Below are positions 34,282-46,418 of a DNA stretch of 64,000 nucleotides, in pieces; position 1 is the stretch's first letter; the number at the start of each line of letters is the position of its first letter. This stretch comes from Erodium maritimum. Its lineage: Eukaryota; Streptophyta; Magnoliopsida; Geraniales; Geraniaceae. The position numbers and the translations under genes were made by a program. The DNA is taken from positions 55,902,959 to 55,966,958 of the forward strand of contig OY997589.1 in NCBI GenBank assembly GCA_963921825.1, written 5' to 3'. The notes beneath the pieces were generated by a model. It did no database searches. It was not told where the DNA came from and worked only from the letters and a program-made list of their open reading frames with translations.

Positions 34282-37200
34282 TGTAAGAACCGCTCCCGGT
34301 CAACGCCAGTCAAATCGGCGAAAAACAGGAAAATTTAAAAAATTTGGACATACACTTAAATGAACCCAAATTTGACCCCGAGGGTCATACCGGACTTAAG
34401 TTGACCCCGATATCGACCAAAGTGAGTTCCGGGGGACTCAGGGCAACTTTCTGACCAATTTGGGAAATGTTGACTTTTTGCTGGAAAAGTCAACCGAGCG
34501 ACGTTTTGGTCCATTCGAGGCCCGTTTTGGATCTAAAAAGATTAGCCGTTGTCGCAGCAGTCTTAGTTGAACCGTTTCCTTGTAGCCCATGAAGTTTCGT
34601 AATTTCTTGGAAAAAGTGCCCGTTCGGGGCCCGAGACGGCCGAATTTCACGAATCTGACTGAAAAATATCTAGGAGATATCTTCCAAAAGGTGTGGGATC
34701 CCTCTTGCCACTTGTCACCAATGTGGTGGTGTTAGGTAACATTGAACAAAACAAAAGATGGAAAGGTGGTGTTATTTTTGTAAATATGATAAAGGTGGTG
34801 TTTTTGAAAAAATGCAAAAGATGAGCCAAATGGTGATGTTCGGCCATATTGGAAAAAAAATGGGTTTTTGGAGAGAGAAAATAGAGAGAGAAGGAGAAGG
34901 AGAAGAAGAGAGAAAAGAGAAGGGAGTGTTTGGAGTTTTGGCTTTTCCCGTCGATCAAGCCGTTGGATCGTCTCAACGATAGAAGAATCGAGTTCACACC
35001 GTCATTCTCTACGGTGAGCACCTAACCGATTTTCGTTTTGTTAAGTTCGAATTTTAGGGTTTGAGTTTAAACGATTCAAATATGGTTGGGTTTTGGTTAG
35101 AATTGGTTTAAAGATGAAGGGTTGAGGTTTGGGGTTCGTTAGGAACGTTTTGGGGCAAAAAGGGAATTTTTCAATTGTGGCCGTGTGGGGCCCACATGCC
35201 CGGGTATCGGGTTTTCGTGTCCGGGTGGTTTAGGACGTTCTCCAAGTCGTTAATCCACACCCGGATTGAAATTTGGAATTAAATTGTGAAAGTTGTAATT
35301 GACGGGTTTAGAAACTTTAAACGCGAATTAAATTACTCGGAAGTCGGAATTTGATTCCGTCGAATGCCTAGGAACCCTTGAATTATTCTAAGACCGTAGA
35401 AACGAAAACGATAATTTTCGGAGCCCCGGAAGGCGTTTTCAAAACCCGGGCAGATTTGCCATGTCGGGCGAATCGGGCTTTTCTGAGCCCATTATCGACA
35501 ATGTCAAGTAATTGGGAAGTTTGGGAGTGATCGACATTGTCGGGGTTGAGTTTGGGCGTTTAATTCTTTAAATTCGGGTTTTGCTTGCTTACTTAAAAAG
35601 TGTGTTAATTGTAATAATTGTAGACCGTATCGCCTACCGTGGAAAGAGGAGGCTAAGCGGGAAATTTAAAAACTTGCCGGAGAGCGAGCATTGGTTGTGA
35701 CACGCTTCACGAGATAGGGAAAAGTAGCCGGATCTCGGCCCTGATTAGGGAAAGTTAACAGTAGAATTTCATGTGACACCGGGGTGTCGTGGGTTAAGTA
35801 GGTTTATCGAATATTAGGAAGGCAGGTGACACCGGGTAGTGTCGTATGATACGAGAACGTAGCGAACATTAGAAATGCATGTGACACTTAGTAGTGTCAT
35901 AGGAGCAGTGAACTTATCGATATTAGAATTACTGGAGGCATATGACCATGCCTGGAGGTTGATTGTGAAACTGTTGATATTAGAATTACTGGAGGCATAT
36001 GACCATGCCCGGAGGTTGATTGTGAACTGTTGATATTAGAATTACTGGAGGCATATGACCATGCCCGGAGGTTGATCGTGAAACTGTTGATATTAGAACT
36101 GCTGGAGGCATATGACCATGCCCGGAGGTTGATTGTGAACTGTTGATATTAGAATTACTGGAGGCATATGACCATGCCCGGAGGTTGATAGTAAAACTGT
36201 TGATATTAGAATTGCTGGAGGCATTGGTTATGCCCGGAGGTTGATTGTGTAATTTGTGTCTTGGGTGGCCATGAAAGCCCGTATTACTGTTGTGTCTTGG
36301 GTGGCCATGAGAGCCCGTGTTTTACTGTTGGTGTCTTGGGTGGCCATGAGTGCCTGTGGGGTTGTTGAGCCTGTGAGTCATTGTCGGTGTGTCTTGTGTG
36401 GCCGTGAGTGCCGTGGGGTTGTTGAGCCCGTGAGTTACTGTTGGTGTGTCTTGGGAGACCGTGAGTACCCGTGGGGTTGTTGAGCCCGTGAGTTACTGTT
36501 GGTGTGTCTTGGGTGGTCGTGAGTGCCCGTGGGGTTGTTGAGCCCGTGTTTTACTGTTGGTTTGTCTTGGGAGGCCGTGAGTTCCCGTGGGGTTGTTGAG
36601 CCCGTGAGTTACTGTTGGTGTGTCTTGGGAGGCCGTGAGTGCCCGTGGGGTTGTTGAGTCCGTGTTTTACTGTTGGTGTCTTGGGTGGCCATGAGTGCCT
36701 GTGGAGTGTTGAACCTGTGTTGTTGCTGTCTGTTGAACTTTGCTTGTGATTGTGATTGTGGCTACCTGAGGTTGGAAACCCGACTTTGTGTCGGGGAAGT
36801 TGCGTGGTGTGGCTAGCCTCCCGAATGGGATCGTGGGAAGCGGAGAGGTTGTGGGCTAGCCTCCTGATTGGGATCGGGGGAAGCGGAGAGGTTGTGGGCT
36901 AGCCTCCCGGCTGTGTGTCGGGAGAAGTTTCGTGGTGTGCGCGGGTGTGGCTAGTCACCCGATTGAGATCGGGGGTATGGGAGAGGTTGTGGGCTAGTCT
37001 TCCGACTGAGATCAGGAGAAGTTGCGCGGCAGGTCGATCGCCTGACCTGACAGGGATCGGTAAAGGGCGAGAAAGAGATGGGGTTACTGAGCAGCTGGCG
37101 TGCGATCCTTTGTGATCTTGTTTGGTGTGCGATCCTTTGTGATCTTTGGTGTTTTGTGGTTGTCTATCGTGTCTTTGGAGGAGGTCGTCAATCGTTGTGT

Positions 37201-37661
37201 CAGGTCTACATTTCGTGTCCGAGTGTTGAGTCGGTTGAGGAAAGTAACAGTGCGTGTGTGTCGGTCGGGTTACTTGAGTTGGGGATGGTGATCCCCAGTG
37301 TTTGGGTTTTTGTTGGTGTTACCGACATTGTCTGCTAAGTATGCCGTAGTCAGTCTGTTATCCGTGGTGGTGAGCGAACGTTCACCCCTAGCTGCTTTTC
37401 CTATAGGTACCGGTCGCAGGTTGGACTAGGTGAGCTTCCGAAGCTTGAAGAGATAGGAGCGGGATTCTGGGTTTACTTTTGAGTCTAGCGACGTATACCT
37501 TGCTTTTTGTCCACTTGTTGGGACGTACTTTCAAGTTGTAAATATTTATTTTGATGAACAATGGTGATTTTAAAGTGATTTTATTTAAAGGGTTTCAAAA
37601 TGTTTTATTGTTTTAAACGTTCGCGTCCCGAGTTCGGTTTTACTGAAATTGGGGCGTGACA
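34282..37661 (+). repeat. 3' LTR of Gypsy family G
   Basis: This is 3,380 bp with the same ends as the 5' LTR. It keeps a segment near 34505-34525 missing from the 5' LTR. Minisatellite arrays lie at about 35925-36245, 36255-36720 and 36810-37020. Confidence 0.95.
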
Positions 37662-37686
37662 AATTTGGTTAAAGACAACTTTTGAT

Positions 37687-37834
37687 TGTCTAGAAATGAG
37701 AAATTGTTCTCATTCAACTTGATTAGATTATGCACAAGATACATTGCTTATACACAAGGATTTAGGCTTCCCAACTACCCTATTAATGAAGACATCATTA
37801 ATGAGAATTTATCAACTACTCACTATTCATTACA
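37687..37834 (-). repeat. 3' LTR of the small Copia
   Basis: 148 bp, ends TG...TTACA on the plus strand. Confidence 0.85.
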
Positions 37835-37849
37835 CGCCTCCTTTAGCTG

Positions 37850-40800
37850 AAGCATAGATATTAATCATTGCCAGCTTTATACAAAGATAATCAACCCGAA
37901 TATCCAGCTCTATCTCAATATGCTTGGTTCGTTCTTGAAACATAAGATTTGAGGCAATATGAAGAGCATCTTGATTATCACACTATAACGTTGCGGGCAT
38001 AGGAGTTGGTAGATTCACATTATTTCACTTACAGACTGGGCCATGGCTCTGTATTCTAATTCAACACTAGAGCGAGAAACGACATTTTTTTCTTGCTTTT
38101 ACATGAGACTAATTTCCCTCCTACAAATACACGATACCCTAAAGTGGATTGACGATCAATCTTTCATCCAGCTCAATCTGCATCTGTAAAGCACTCTATA
38201 TGAGTATGATTGTGGTTCTGATAGAATATACTTCGTCTAGGTGCTCCTTTTAGATAAGTCAGGATATGTTCGAGGGAGGTCCAATGCTAAATTGTAGGGA
38301 AAGAGATAAGCTGACTTACGATGCTCATTGAGTATGCAATATCAGGTCGAGTTACCGTAAGATAGTTTAGTTTTCCCACATATCTTCTATACCTCTCTAG
38401 ATTCTCAAACAATTCTCCTTCTTTCATGAGTTGCGTATTCCGGGGCATTGGGGAAGAACATGGTTTGACTCCTAGCTTCCTAGTTTCATTTAACAAGTCC
38501 AACACATATTTCTCTAGATAAGAAAATTACCTTCTTGCTTCTTGATACTTCTACTCCCAAAAAGTACTTAAAGCTCCTACATCTTTGATACTAAATTGAC
38601 TGTGGATAAACGTCTTTAAAGAAGATATGCCCACCTCATCGCTGCCGGTGATAAAAATGTAATCCTCATATACCACTAGAAGAATAACACATGTTGGAGA
38701 GCTCCTGTAAAACACATAATGATCGGACTTGTTCTTGTTCATTCCAAACTTTTCCACTGCTTGAGTAAACCTTCCAAACCATGCTCGAGGAATTTGTTTG
38801 ATCCCATATAAGGATTTTTGAAGATGACTTACCAATCCACACTTCCCCTTAGCAACAAAACCTAGAGGTTGCTCCATATAGACTTCCTCAAGCAAGTTCC
38901 TATGCAAGAAAGCATGTTTAATATCCAGTTGGTATAATGGCCAATCATAAGTGGTTGTCAAAGAGATAAATAATCGAACATAAGTCAGTTTAGCAACAGA
39001 GGAAAAAGTGTCAAAGTATTACATCCCATAAGTTTGAGCGAAGCCTTTAGCCATTAGTCGAGCCTTAAGATGGGCTATAGAGCCAGCCATCAGAGTTGAA
39101 TTTAATAGCAAAAACCCACTTACAACCAATAGCTTTTTTTTCGGGAGGCAACGGAACCATTCGCCAAGTACCATTCTCATCCAATGTATTCTTCTCTTAA
39201 GTCATTGCTGAACACCAGCCAGGATGAGACAATGCTTCTTGAACAGTTTTAGGAATTGAGACTGAATCAAGAGAGGCTATGAAGGAACATGATTAAGGAG
39301 ACAATTGATCATATGACACAAAGGAAGAGATAGGATACGTATATTGCGATCTACCTTTGCAAAGGGCGATAGGGAGGTCGTTAAGATCTAGTAGAGAAGA
39401 GGAACTTGGTTCCGGATAAGTAGCGGGATGGGCCTTTGTAGCAAAAGGAGCTTGTGTAGCGGAGGGACTTGTGTAGCGGGAGGGGCTTGTCTGTGGGAAT
39501 AAATGTGTCAGATTAGCAATGGCGGCGGCGACGGTGGTGGTGAATCCGGAACAATATGCATAGATAGTGCCATCGTGGTGGTTGGTGCATGTACAATCAG
39601 CTCGATAAGAGATGTGTTAGACTAACAAGTTATCGATCTCCCCCTGTCTTGTAGTGTGAGGAATTGCCAAATAAAAGAAAGCACAATGCTCCATAAAAAT
39701 GACATCAATGGAGACAATATTTCGGTGGAAGTCTGGACAATAAATACAATATCCTTTTTGTAACCGAGAGTACCCCAAGAAAACACCCTTAACCGATTTT
39801 GGAGCCAGTTTTGTACGATTAGGGAGACATCACAAACAAAACATGTACTCACAAAGATGCGAGTAGTAATAGGAAAAAAAGGTTTAGGGGGAAATAAGAC
39901 CTGATACGGGATGCCACCTTGACGGAAAGACGAAGGCATACAATTAATGAGAAAACATGCAGTGGAGACAGTGTCAGCCCAAAAATATTTTGGTACATGA
40001 GTTTGAAACAAAAGGGCTCTCGCAGTTTCAAGAAGATGTCTATTCTTTCTTTCAGAAACACCATTTTAATATGGAATGTCAACACATGATGATTAATGAA
40101 GAATACCATTCTGAGCCATGTCAGTAGTGATAGGCTCAGAAAAATATCCTTTTGCATTGTTATTTCTCAAGATATGAACATTAGTACCAAACCGCGTTTG
40201 TATTTCAGCACAAAAAGTAGTAAAAGGAGAAAACAACTCGGAACGATTTTTCATGAAATAAATCCATGTAGTTTGGGAAAATCATCCACAAAAGAGAAAA
40301 ATATTGAACTTCGATTTTAGGCACCACGGGCAACGGACCTCCAACATCAGAACAAACTAATTCAAAAAGGGAACAAACTCTTTTCTGGACTCCGGGAGTA
40401 ATGGAGAGACGATGATGTTTAGCAAACTGACATGTACCTTTTCAAACTGGGGATAGAGGGGCTTTAGAACCAGAAGAGATAGGTGACCGAAACGACAATG
40501 AGCTTTAAGAAAGGTTAAGGAGGCTGAACAAGCGATTGGTGGTGTGGGTCTATGGGTATCCATGATGTAAATCCACCCCCCCAGATACATGACCTTTACC
40601 AATAATCCGTTTCGTCACAAGATCCTGAAACAAACAATGATCAAGGTATAATGAGACACAACAATTGAGGGCACGAATAATTTTACTGATGGACATCTAA
40701 CTAAAAGAAAATCCAGGCAAACTTAAGAAATATGGTAAGGAAGTGGACGGTGTGAGGTGGTCTGTCCGAGAACCGAACACTCAGATCCATCAGCTAAATT

Positions 40801-41120
40801 TACTGAAGAACACGAAGTATGAGGCTCATAAGTGTTATGTAATTTAGGAATACCTGTCATGTGATATGTGGCACTAGAATCAAGGACCCATTGGGAAGAG
40901 GATTATGATGAAATGGAACACATAAGTAGGTTACCCGACTCGACGGTAGAGGCGACATAGTAAGACGAATTCATGAGTGTGTCCTAGTACTAACGAAATT
41001 GATCATACTCAATAGTAGATAGAGTGATCATTCGATTACTAGCTGATCGTGGTTGAAGCTTTATACATGATATTTTGGTATGTCCTGGCTCATGACAATG
41101 AAAACAAACGACTCCCTTTA
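37850..41120 (-). pseudogene. Copia gag-pol relic of the small element
   Basis: From the right: a CCHC zinc knuckle at about 41065-41115 (CFHCHEPGHTKISC); a protease motif at about 40870-40895 (VLDSSATYHMTG, Gly of DSG lost); pre-integrase and integrase at 39622-40602; RT at 38551-38961 (YQLDIKHAFLHRNLLEEVYM, KSLYGIKQIPRAW, and a YEDY-type change at the active site); RT end at 38287-38505 (YLTVTRPDIAYSMSIVSQ); RNase H near 37990-38210. Many stops and frameshifts. Nothing functional remains. Confidence 0.85.
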
Positions 41121-41750
41121 TTTCTTCATTTTTCCATCTTATTTCTCTATTCTAATGCATAGAGTTGCTTTCCATCATAATAGAACTCTTGGTCTCTTCG
41201 TTTATATTTAAAATAAATCAACAAAAAGGCAGTAGCAAAGGACAGCAAAATGCAAAAAATACCCGACAAAAGCAGACCGAAAAAATGGCAGAGAGAGGTA
41301 CTACCCTCGGTGGCACGTGCTACTCACTCGTGGCGGCGCGTTTGTCACATGTGCGGCTGCAGCGGCGGCGCGTGACACCCATGTGCGGCGCCGCTGAACC
41401 AAAATTTCCAGAAACGCCGAGTTTGACTTGTAGCACCTTCACTCACCGACAATGTTAATGTCTAATGGCCGGAACTTCGTAGATCGGAGAAACAACAAAC
41501 ATGCTGCTGGAGTTCTAACTGGTGCGTGAGCCTCAGACGGTGGTCGGACGGAGCTCAAAAATTCACCTGAGGTTTAACAAGAGTACCTTGAGGCTTTTGA
41601 ACACGGAGGTGTCAAAAGTGGGATGTCAGAACAATTATTTTTGTCGGAAATACACCACTGCACACTTGGGAAGTTTCAAGACTCTTTAGTGCACACTTGG
41701 GCACTCAATTTTCTACACATCCAGAGCTAACAACCAGAGCTCTAATACTA
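41121..41750. other. Gag N-terminal region of the small Copia, unreadable, partly GC-rich
   Basis: Expected to hold the gag start and leader. A GC-rich stretch at 41310-41400 stands out. No continuous gag frame is seen. Confidence 0.4.
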
Positions 41751-41895
41751 TGTAGAAATGAGAAATTGTTCTCATTCAACTTGATTAGATTATGAACAAG
41801 ATACATTACTTATACACAAGGATTAAGGCTTCCAATTACTCCATTAATAAAGAGATCATTAACGGAAACTTATCAACTACTCACTATTAGTTACG
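41751..41895 (-). repeat. 5' LTR of the small Copia
   Basis: About 145 bp, partner of 37687-37834. Confidence 0.85.
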
Positions 41896-42300
41896 GTATC
41901 AAACATGATATTAATATATTTTAACCATTGTGATCTTAAGGTTGGAGTACTTCAACAATATAACGTCTTTAAGTAATTCTTATGACTACGTCTTTGTAGC
42001 ATTCTCATGGCCGATCATCCAGTACTCCTTCACCAAGTAATTTCTATTATTTGAACGAATATCACGTATCCATAATTAATAAAATGTCAATGTCATATTA
42101 ATCTGTGTATATCAATGAGATTAAGGATACATTAATGACATTTCTTCTATCTAAGACTTATTATCAAGTCATGTACTTGATGATCTTAGAAATAAATAAT
42201 CATTCATCAATTGTCATAGAACAAAATGTAAGTCACCTATTTTATTAATGACAAAGGTAAAGTCGGTGTATGTAAGATTTACTCAGGCATATTGTCAACA
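41896..42300 (-). repeat. Right part of a split LTR-like repeat
   Basis: AT-rich, ending GTCAACA, followed at 42301 by ATTCTCCCG, the reverse complement of a Copia-type polypurine tract. This suggests the edge of an old minus-strand Copia LTR. The other half is at 19103-19495. Confidence 0.45.
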
Positions 42301-42559
42301 ATTCTCCCGAAAATAAGAAACAATTTACTTGTCAAAAATCAAGAGCAGCTTTGTTGTTTTTTTATTTTTATTCTTGTATCTTAGGTCTTGATACACCTTT
42401 TGGATTAGCGCCCAATTTGAATCTTAAATACGACATAAGAAAGGAATGGGTTGGTCACCCTAAAATTTCTTATGTATCCGACATTGAAAAGAATTGTGGA
42501 TGTAATGAATGCGCCTTTTGTTTATGTAAGTATTTTTAGCCCCGATCAAAGTTGAAATC
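42301..42559. other. Non-coding AT-rich interval
   Basis: Possibly the 3' end of the old Copia. No motif is recognised. Confidence 0.4.
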
Positions 42560-42690
42560 CTAATAAAGTATACTTAAAGTTTTCAAACTCTCTTCTTTCT
42601 TCTTTGAGGACTATTAGTGTACCGTCTACAAATTTTAAATGAGATATGTCCAAACCTAACTCCCCCAAACTATTTTTTTATAAGCGCAAT
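42560..42690 (-). pseudogene. LINE reverse transcriptase fragment (active-site block)
   Basis: The minus strand reads LGLDISHLKFVDGTLIVLKE, the 'ISHLQFADDTLIF' block of L1 RT with the active-site Asp pair altered. It is probably the continuation of the LINE relic at 52690-54600, now 10 kb away because of later insertions. Confidence 0.7.
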
Positions 42691-43398
42691 TTGTTGTATT
42701 ACTTTTTGAAAAGGAAAATATCCAAAAGGGACAACAATTACATAAGAGCTCGATCTACGGGAGATTACATGGGTGAATCCGTAACCATAGGACCAAAAGT
42801 CTTGAAAACAGTTCTTGGACTATAGAACCAAAAATGGAAAACAAGGCCTACACTTCCTCATACCAGTCACTATCAGAAAACTGGTTTGGATCCGTCTTAA
42901 GAACCCAAGTCTTTGACCTAGTATTATGAATACGAGGGACTCATCCCTTAGTGGCCTTGGACTTGAGGGTTGTGTCCAACCACTCATCAAAAGACTGTAG
43001 GTGGTCCATCACTCCTTGAGACAGTGGAGGTCCTTAACTGGAAACTTCACACCGACAATAATGTCCTCGGATTTCTTGTTATTCTTCTTCGGAGGACGAC
43101 CCTTATAAGACGAAGGCTTCAAGAAAGCGCCCTTCCAAGGACTCTCTTACTGATGTACCATAGGCTGAACCACGACCTCATCCTCGACCAGTTTCGATTA
43201 AGCCGTCCAACAAACTCTCTCCACCCCACCCCACCCCCCCCCCCCCCCCTCCCCCAACTAATTGCTTTAAGCTTTCCTGTAAAACAAGGGTGATAAAGGT
43301 ACCCTTGCTATATTTCGTTGGAAATAGGTAATGTTTTTTTTTTAAATTACCTAACCAACCTCTTTATTTTGACCCATAGCTTATTTCTGCATCACAAG
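42691..43398. other. Unclassified interval with a poly-C run
   Basis: A minus-strand KGRPPKKNNKKS block at about 43070-43110 resembles the RGRPKK block at 14750. A poly-C tract lies at 43221-43255. There may be a retroposon remnant: a T-run at about 42672 is followed by GCGCAATTTG. No gene is supported. Confidence 0.4.
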
Positions 43399-44089
43399 CA
43401 TGGTTGTAAAAGGCGGGATGGGCGCCCGCCTAGGCGGTGCCTAGGCGCTTAAATCTACTTTAATGCCTCGACTTGGCAAGGTCGGGCGGAAGAAGGCGGT
43501 GGAGCGATTTTTTCCGTTCAGGCGCGACTAGGCGGGATGAAGCGTGCCTAGGCGGGATGAAGAGTGGCTAGGCGTGGTGAGGCGTCGCGACGGCGAGAGC
43601 TCTTTGACTTCAAAAATCGCCAGATCCCGTTGAAGGCTTGAATGAACTACTGGTCGGCGTCGTAAATGGAGAGGAAGAACATGGTTTGTGTGAGTTTTTA
43701 AACTTCTACCATTAAAGCTTAAGGTGAGAGAATACAAAGGTAAGAGCATCCACAACCATCTCGCCAGTTGCCGGCGAGATGGCGCCGGTGAGATGGTTTA
43801 AAATATGCTTTTTAAATCATCTCACCAGCTCACCGCCAGCGAGGTCTGCAGTGGGGGTACTGGTGCTGGCGAGGAGCCGCCGGCGAGATGGGGCAAAAGC
43901 AAGTATAAAACAAAAAAAAATTGCTACTCAAACCCACAACTTTATTATAATTATACATATAGCACATAGACGATAATTATAACATAATTTAGCACACAGA
44001 TGGTAATTTAAAACATAATTAAACGATATATAATTTTATTACACGTTCACGATTTATAGCTCGTGAACATACTACAGGAATTTGGGATG

Positions 44090-44430
44090 GTCTCGAACGA
44101 TCTCCCACAGAAATAGCTTCGTGAAATGTTGGCCATGGGCCCTGTGGTGCTCAGCGGCCGCTGCAGAGCGATGGTAATTCTCGGTACTTCCCGGCGGGGC
44201 GTTATGAACTGCTACACGGTAGCACAGTTCATAACGGTGCATTTTCCTGGCGAGATCCTGCCAGTGGTCTCGACACTGCTTTTGGGTTCTCGGCGGGGAA
44301 TTGGCTGGAGCACCGTTGACAAAATTGGCGTAGACTACGGGCCAATACCTATGATTTGGGCCCGGCCGGGCGTCCTATAGCTAACATAGGACCAGCACCA
44401 TCTCTTCCTCATTGGTCCACGGGTATGAAG
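44090..44430 (-). pseudogene. Second Myb/SANT-like gene of Harbinger A, degenerate
   Basis: Minus-strand reading gives WTNEEEMVLVLC, then after two frame changes RYWPVVYANFVNG, RTQKQCRDHWQDLARKMHRY and later FLWEIVRDHPKFL. This fits the single SANT domain and following helix block of plant Harbinger ORF1-type proteins. It lies downstream of the main ORF1 in transcription order. Confidence 0.55.
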
Positions 44431-44844
44431 CTACGACGGCCATTGGTGCTTCGAAGAAGGGGAGAAAATAAGAACGAAAAAAGGTTGGGAGATTGAGAGA
44501 GAATTTGGAGAAGAGGTGTGAAGAATGAAGGAGGAGAGGGTTCTATTTATAGCCCAAGCCGCCGGCCACAAAGGGGTATTTTGGTCTTTATGGTGGTGGT
44601 GGCATTAATGGCACACATCCCAAAAAACCTACAATTCACTAATGCAAAAAAAAACAACTATTTGTTTGACCAAATTGAAAAACTACCAATTGATTACCGA
44701 AACATACAACAGTTTTGTAAAAAAAAACTAAGTGATTGACATTTAAAAAAAATTACCGAAACATAAAACATAAAACAATTCATTAAAGAAACTGGAAATA
44801 CAACTTCAAAAAAAAAACACAAGTACGTAAAATAAACAGCGGCG

Positions 44845-45784
44845 TCACTGGTTCATCAGATTGCGTAAAATCGTAAGTTGCGTAGTGTGGGCCTCGAGCT
44901 GCGCGGGAGTCATGGCCGAAGTGTCCCTTGCTTCCGCTTCCACCCACTGCTGGAATGCCATCACCTTCAGCTGCGCGGCCTTCTTAATGGTCCTGGCAGT
45001 GCTTGCTTCTTTGGCCATTATATGGGCCATCTCGACACGCTCGGCAACCGCTTCCTTAGAAGATGATGCAGAGCTCTTACCTCTGAGCCTCACAGCCTTG
45101 GCAGCCTTCTGGCCCATAGGCCTCTTGTACTGGGGTTGACCGTCCGTATTAGCACCCGTCGTCTGCTGACTGTCCTCAAAGCCCGGCGTGTCTTCACGAG
45201 TGCGCTTCCCCGAGTCGGGAGAATCATCGACATCGAACTGCGTAACCGGTGTCCCTTCATCGGGCCCGTCAACGGAAAAGTAACAGGAATTCCACTTGTG
45301 TTCACCTTTCACAAGATCCCACCAGTGTTTCCATGTGAATGGATGACTACAAGCCTTTACGTATTGATCCTCGGTCAAACTCATGATTTCCGCATCCGAC
45401 CGGCCGCTCCTGTGGTCCCTGCAGTTCTTCACAAACACCCCTTGGAAGAACGTCACTTTGGTATTTGTCTGCACCCAGTGGTCTTTGCACTGCTTAGGCG
45501 TCCTCACCGAATCATCCCGGTCCCGAGTCCCAGCCAGTTCCTCAGCGATGGCCCCCCAGTACTTCAGATTATGCTTCTGGTTGCCGTGCACTGAGTCGTA
45601 CAAGTGGTGCATCCAAGCTCGAACTAACTTGCAGTCCTCGTCGGCGGTCCACAACACACGCTTTGCTTTGGCCTTTGACGGACGGACGGACGGACGTCGA
45701 CGGACTCGGAAATAGTTGGAGAGGATTGGACGGTCGGGTTGGGGGAAAAGCTCGGATCCTAGAACTCTTGGGACATCGCGTCAT
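44845..45784 (-). pseudogene. Harbinger ORF1 (Myb/SANT-like DNA-binding protein), one frameshift
   Basis: The 270-codon open part has a SANT domain (LWTADEDCKLVRAWMHHLYD, YWGAIAEEL, RTPKQCKDHW) and a C-terminal helical part rich in Ala, Glu and Lys (EMAHIMAKEASTARTIKKAA). In the family ORF1 binds the transposase and element ends and is needed for transposition. The open frame itself has no ATG. An ATG at 45784 opens another frame with a Pro/Ser-rich N-terminus of family type. The two frames meet at a run of GGAC repeats (45677-45695), so a slip of one 4-bp unit explains the break. Confidence 0.85.
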
Positions 45785-46418
45785 CCGTCACCGACCTATA
45801 GTTGAGAACCCACTCGTTGAGATCGAAAGATATAGCGAAAATATGAAACTTTGGAAGTGTAGTAGAAGGAGAAAGGATTTGAATGTGTGTGAAAAATGAG
45901 TTGTGGGGGTGTTATTTATAAGGGAAAAGTGCAAAGAGCAATAACTATTGCTGTCAGCGACCACGTCACGTGTCGCCAGCGAGTGGCTCGCCAACGGCCG
46001 GCGCGCCGCCCGAAACAGACCAAGTCAAACTCGCCAGCGAGATCTGCTAGCGAGATCGCCAACGTCTCTCTATCTCGCCGGCGCCCTTCTCGCTTGCTCC
46101 TCGCCAACTCCCCGCCTCCTCCTCGCCGACGACTTCTCCTCGCCAGCACCATCTCGCCCACGACTGTGGGTGCTCTAAGGTAACCGTGACTCTTCGTGTG
46201 GATCAATGGATGAGAAGAGAGATAAAATAATATGTAAAACAATTTGTGTGGTTGAGAGCTGAAAAGAGATAAGATTGTATTTAAAACAATTAAATGATAT
46301 TTATTTTTAATATTATATGTAGAATTCCAACTTCCAAGGCACATACTTTCTACTTCTTGGTTTCTTTTCATTAATTATAAGCACTCACGTCAATCAATAA
46401 TAAATATATAGATATAAA

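Larger units (their letters stand above)
19496..37661 (+). mobile_element. Ty3/Gypsy LTR retrotransposon, family G (Tekay/Del-like), TSD AATTT
   Basis: The 18.2-kb element has LTRs at 19496-22873 and 34282-37661, exact 5-bp duplications AATTT at 19491-19495 and 37662-37666, a primer-binding site at 22877-22888 and a polypurine tract at 34269-34281. The LTRs run TGTAAGAACC...GGGGCGTGACA. The interior has lost gag and most of pol and is interrupted by a Copia element at 23656-32112. In a sampled stretch of about 340 bp the two LTRs differ at about 10 positions. LTR1 also lacks about 21 bp near 19725 that LTR2 keeps. The protease and C-terminal pol motifs place it in the chromovirus Tekay/Del group. 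Confidence 0.95.
37687..41895 (-). mobile_element. Small old Ty1/Copia element with about 148-bp LTRs
   Basis: LTRs lie at 37687-37834 and 41751-41895. They start TG(TC)TAGAAATGAG on the plus strand and differ at roughly 15 positions (about 10%), so the element is old. The primer-binding site beside the right LTR is decayed (minus: TAGTATTAGAGC). A purine-rich tract, AAAGGAGGCG on the minus strand, precedes the left LTR. It lies inside the split repeat 19103...42300. No target duplication is clear. Confidence 0.85.
43744..46175 (-). mobile_element. PIF/Harbinger element A, carries only Myb/SANT-like genes, TSD TAA
   Basis: It starts GAGCATCCACA and ends (reverse complement) GAGCACCCACAG, flanked by TAA at 43741-43743 and 46176-46178. 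The first and last 150 bp are packed with CTCGCCGGC/GCCGGCGAG-like motifs, shared with element B at 50653-52674. It encodes a Myb/SANT-like protein and a second degenerate SANT-like gene, but no DDE transposase. Confidence 0.9.

Noticed and set aside
37682..41900. 5-bp target duplication for the small Copia
   Set aside because: TTGAT on the left and GTATC on the right do not match. The last base of the right LTR is itself mutated, so the duplication is likely lost.
44861..45715. Plus-strand frames up to 152 aa
   Set aside because: They are antisense to the Harbinger ORF1. The minus strand carries the SANT motifs.
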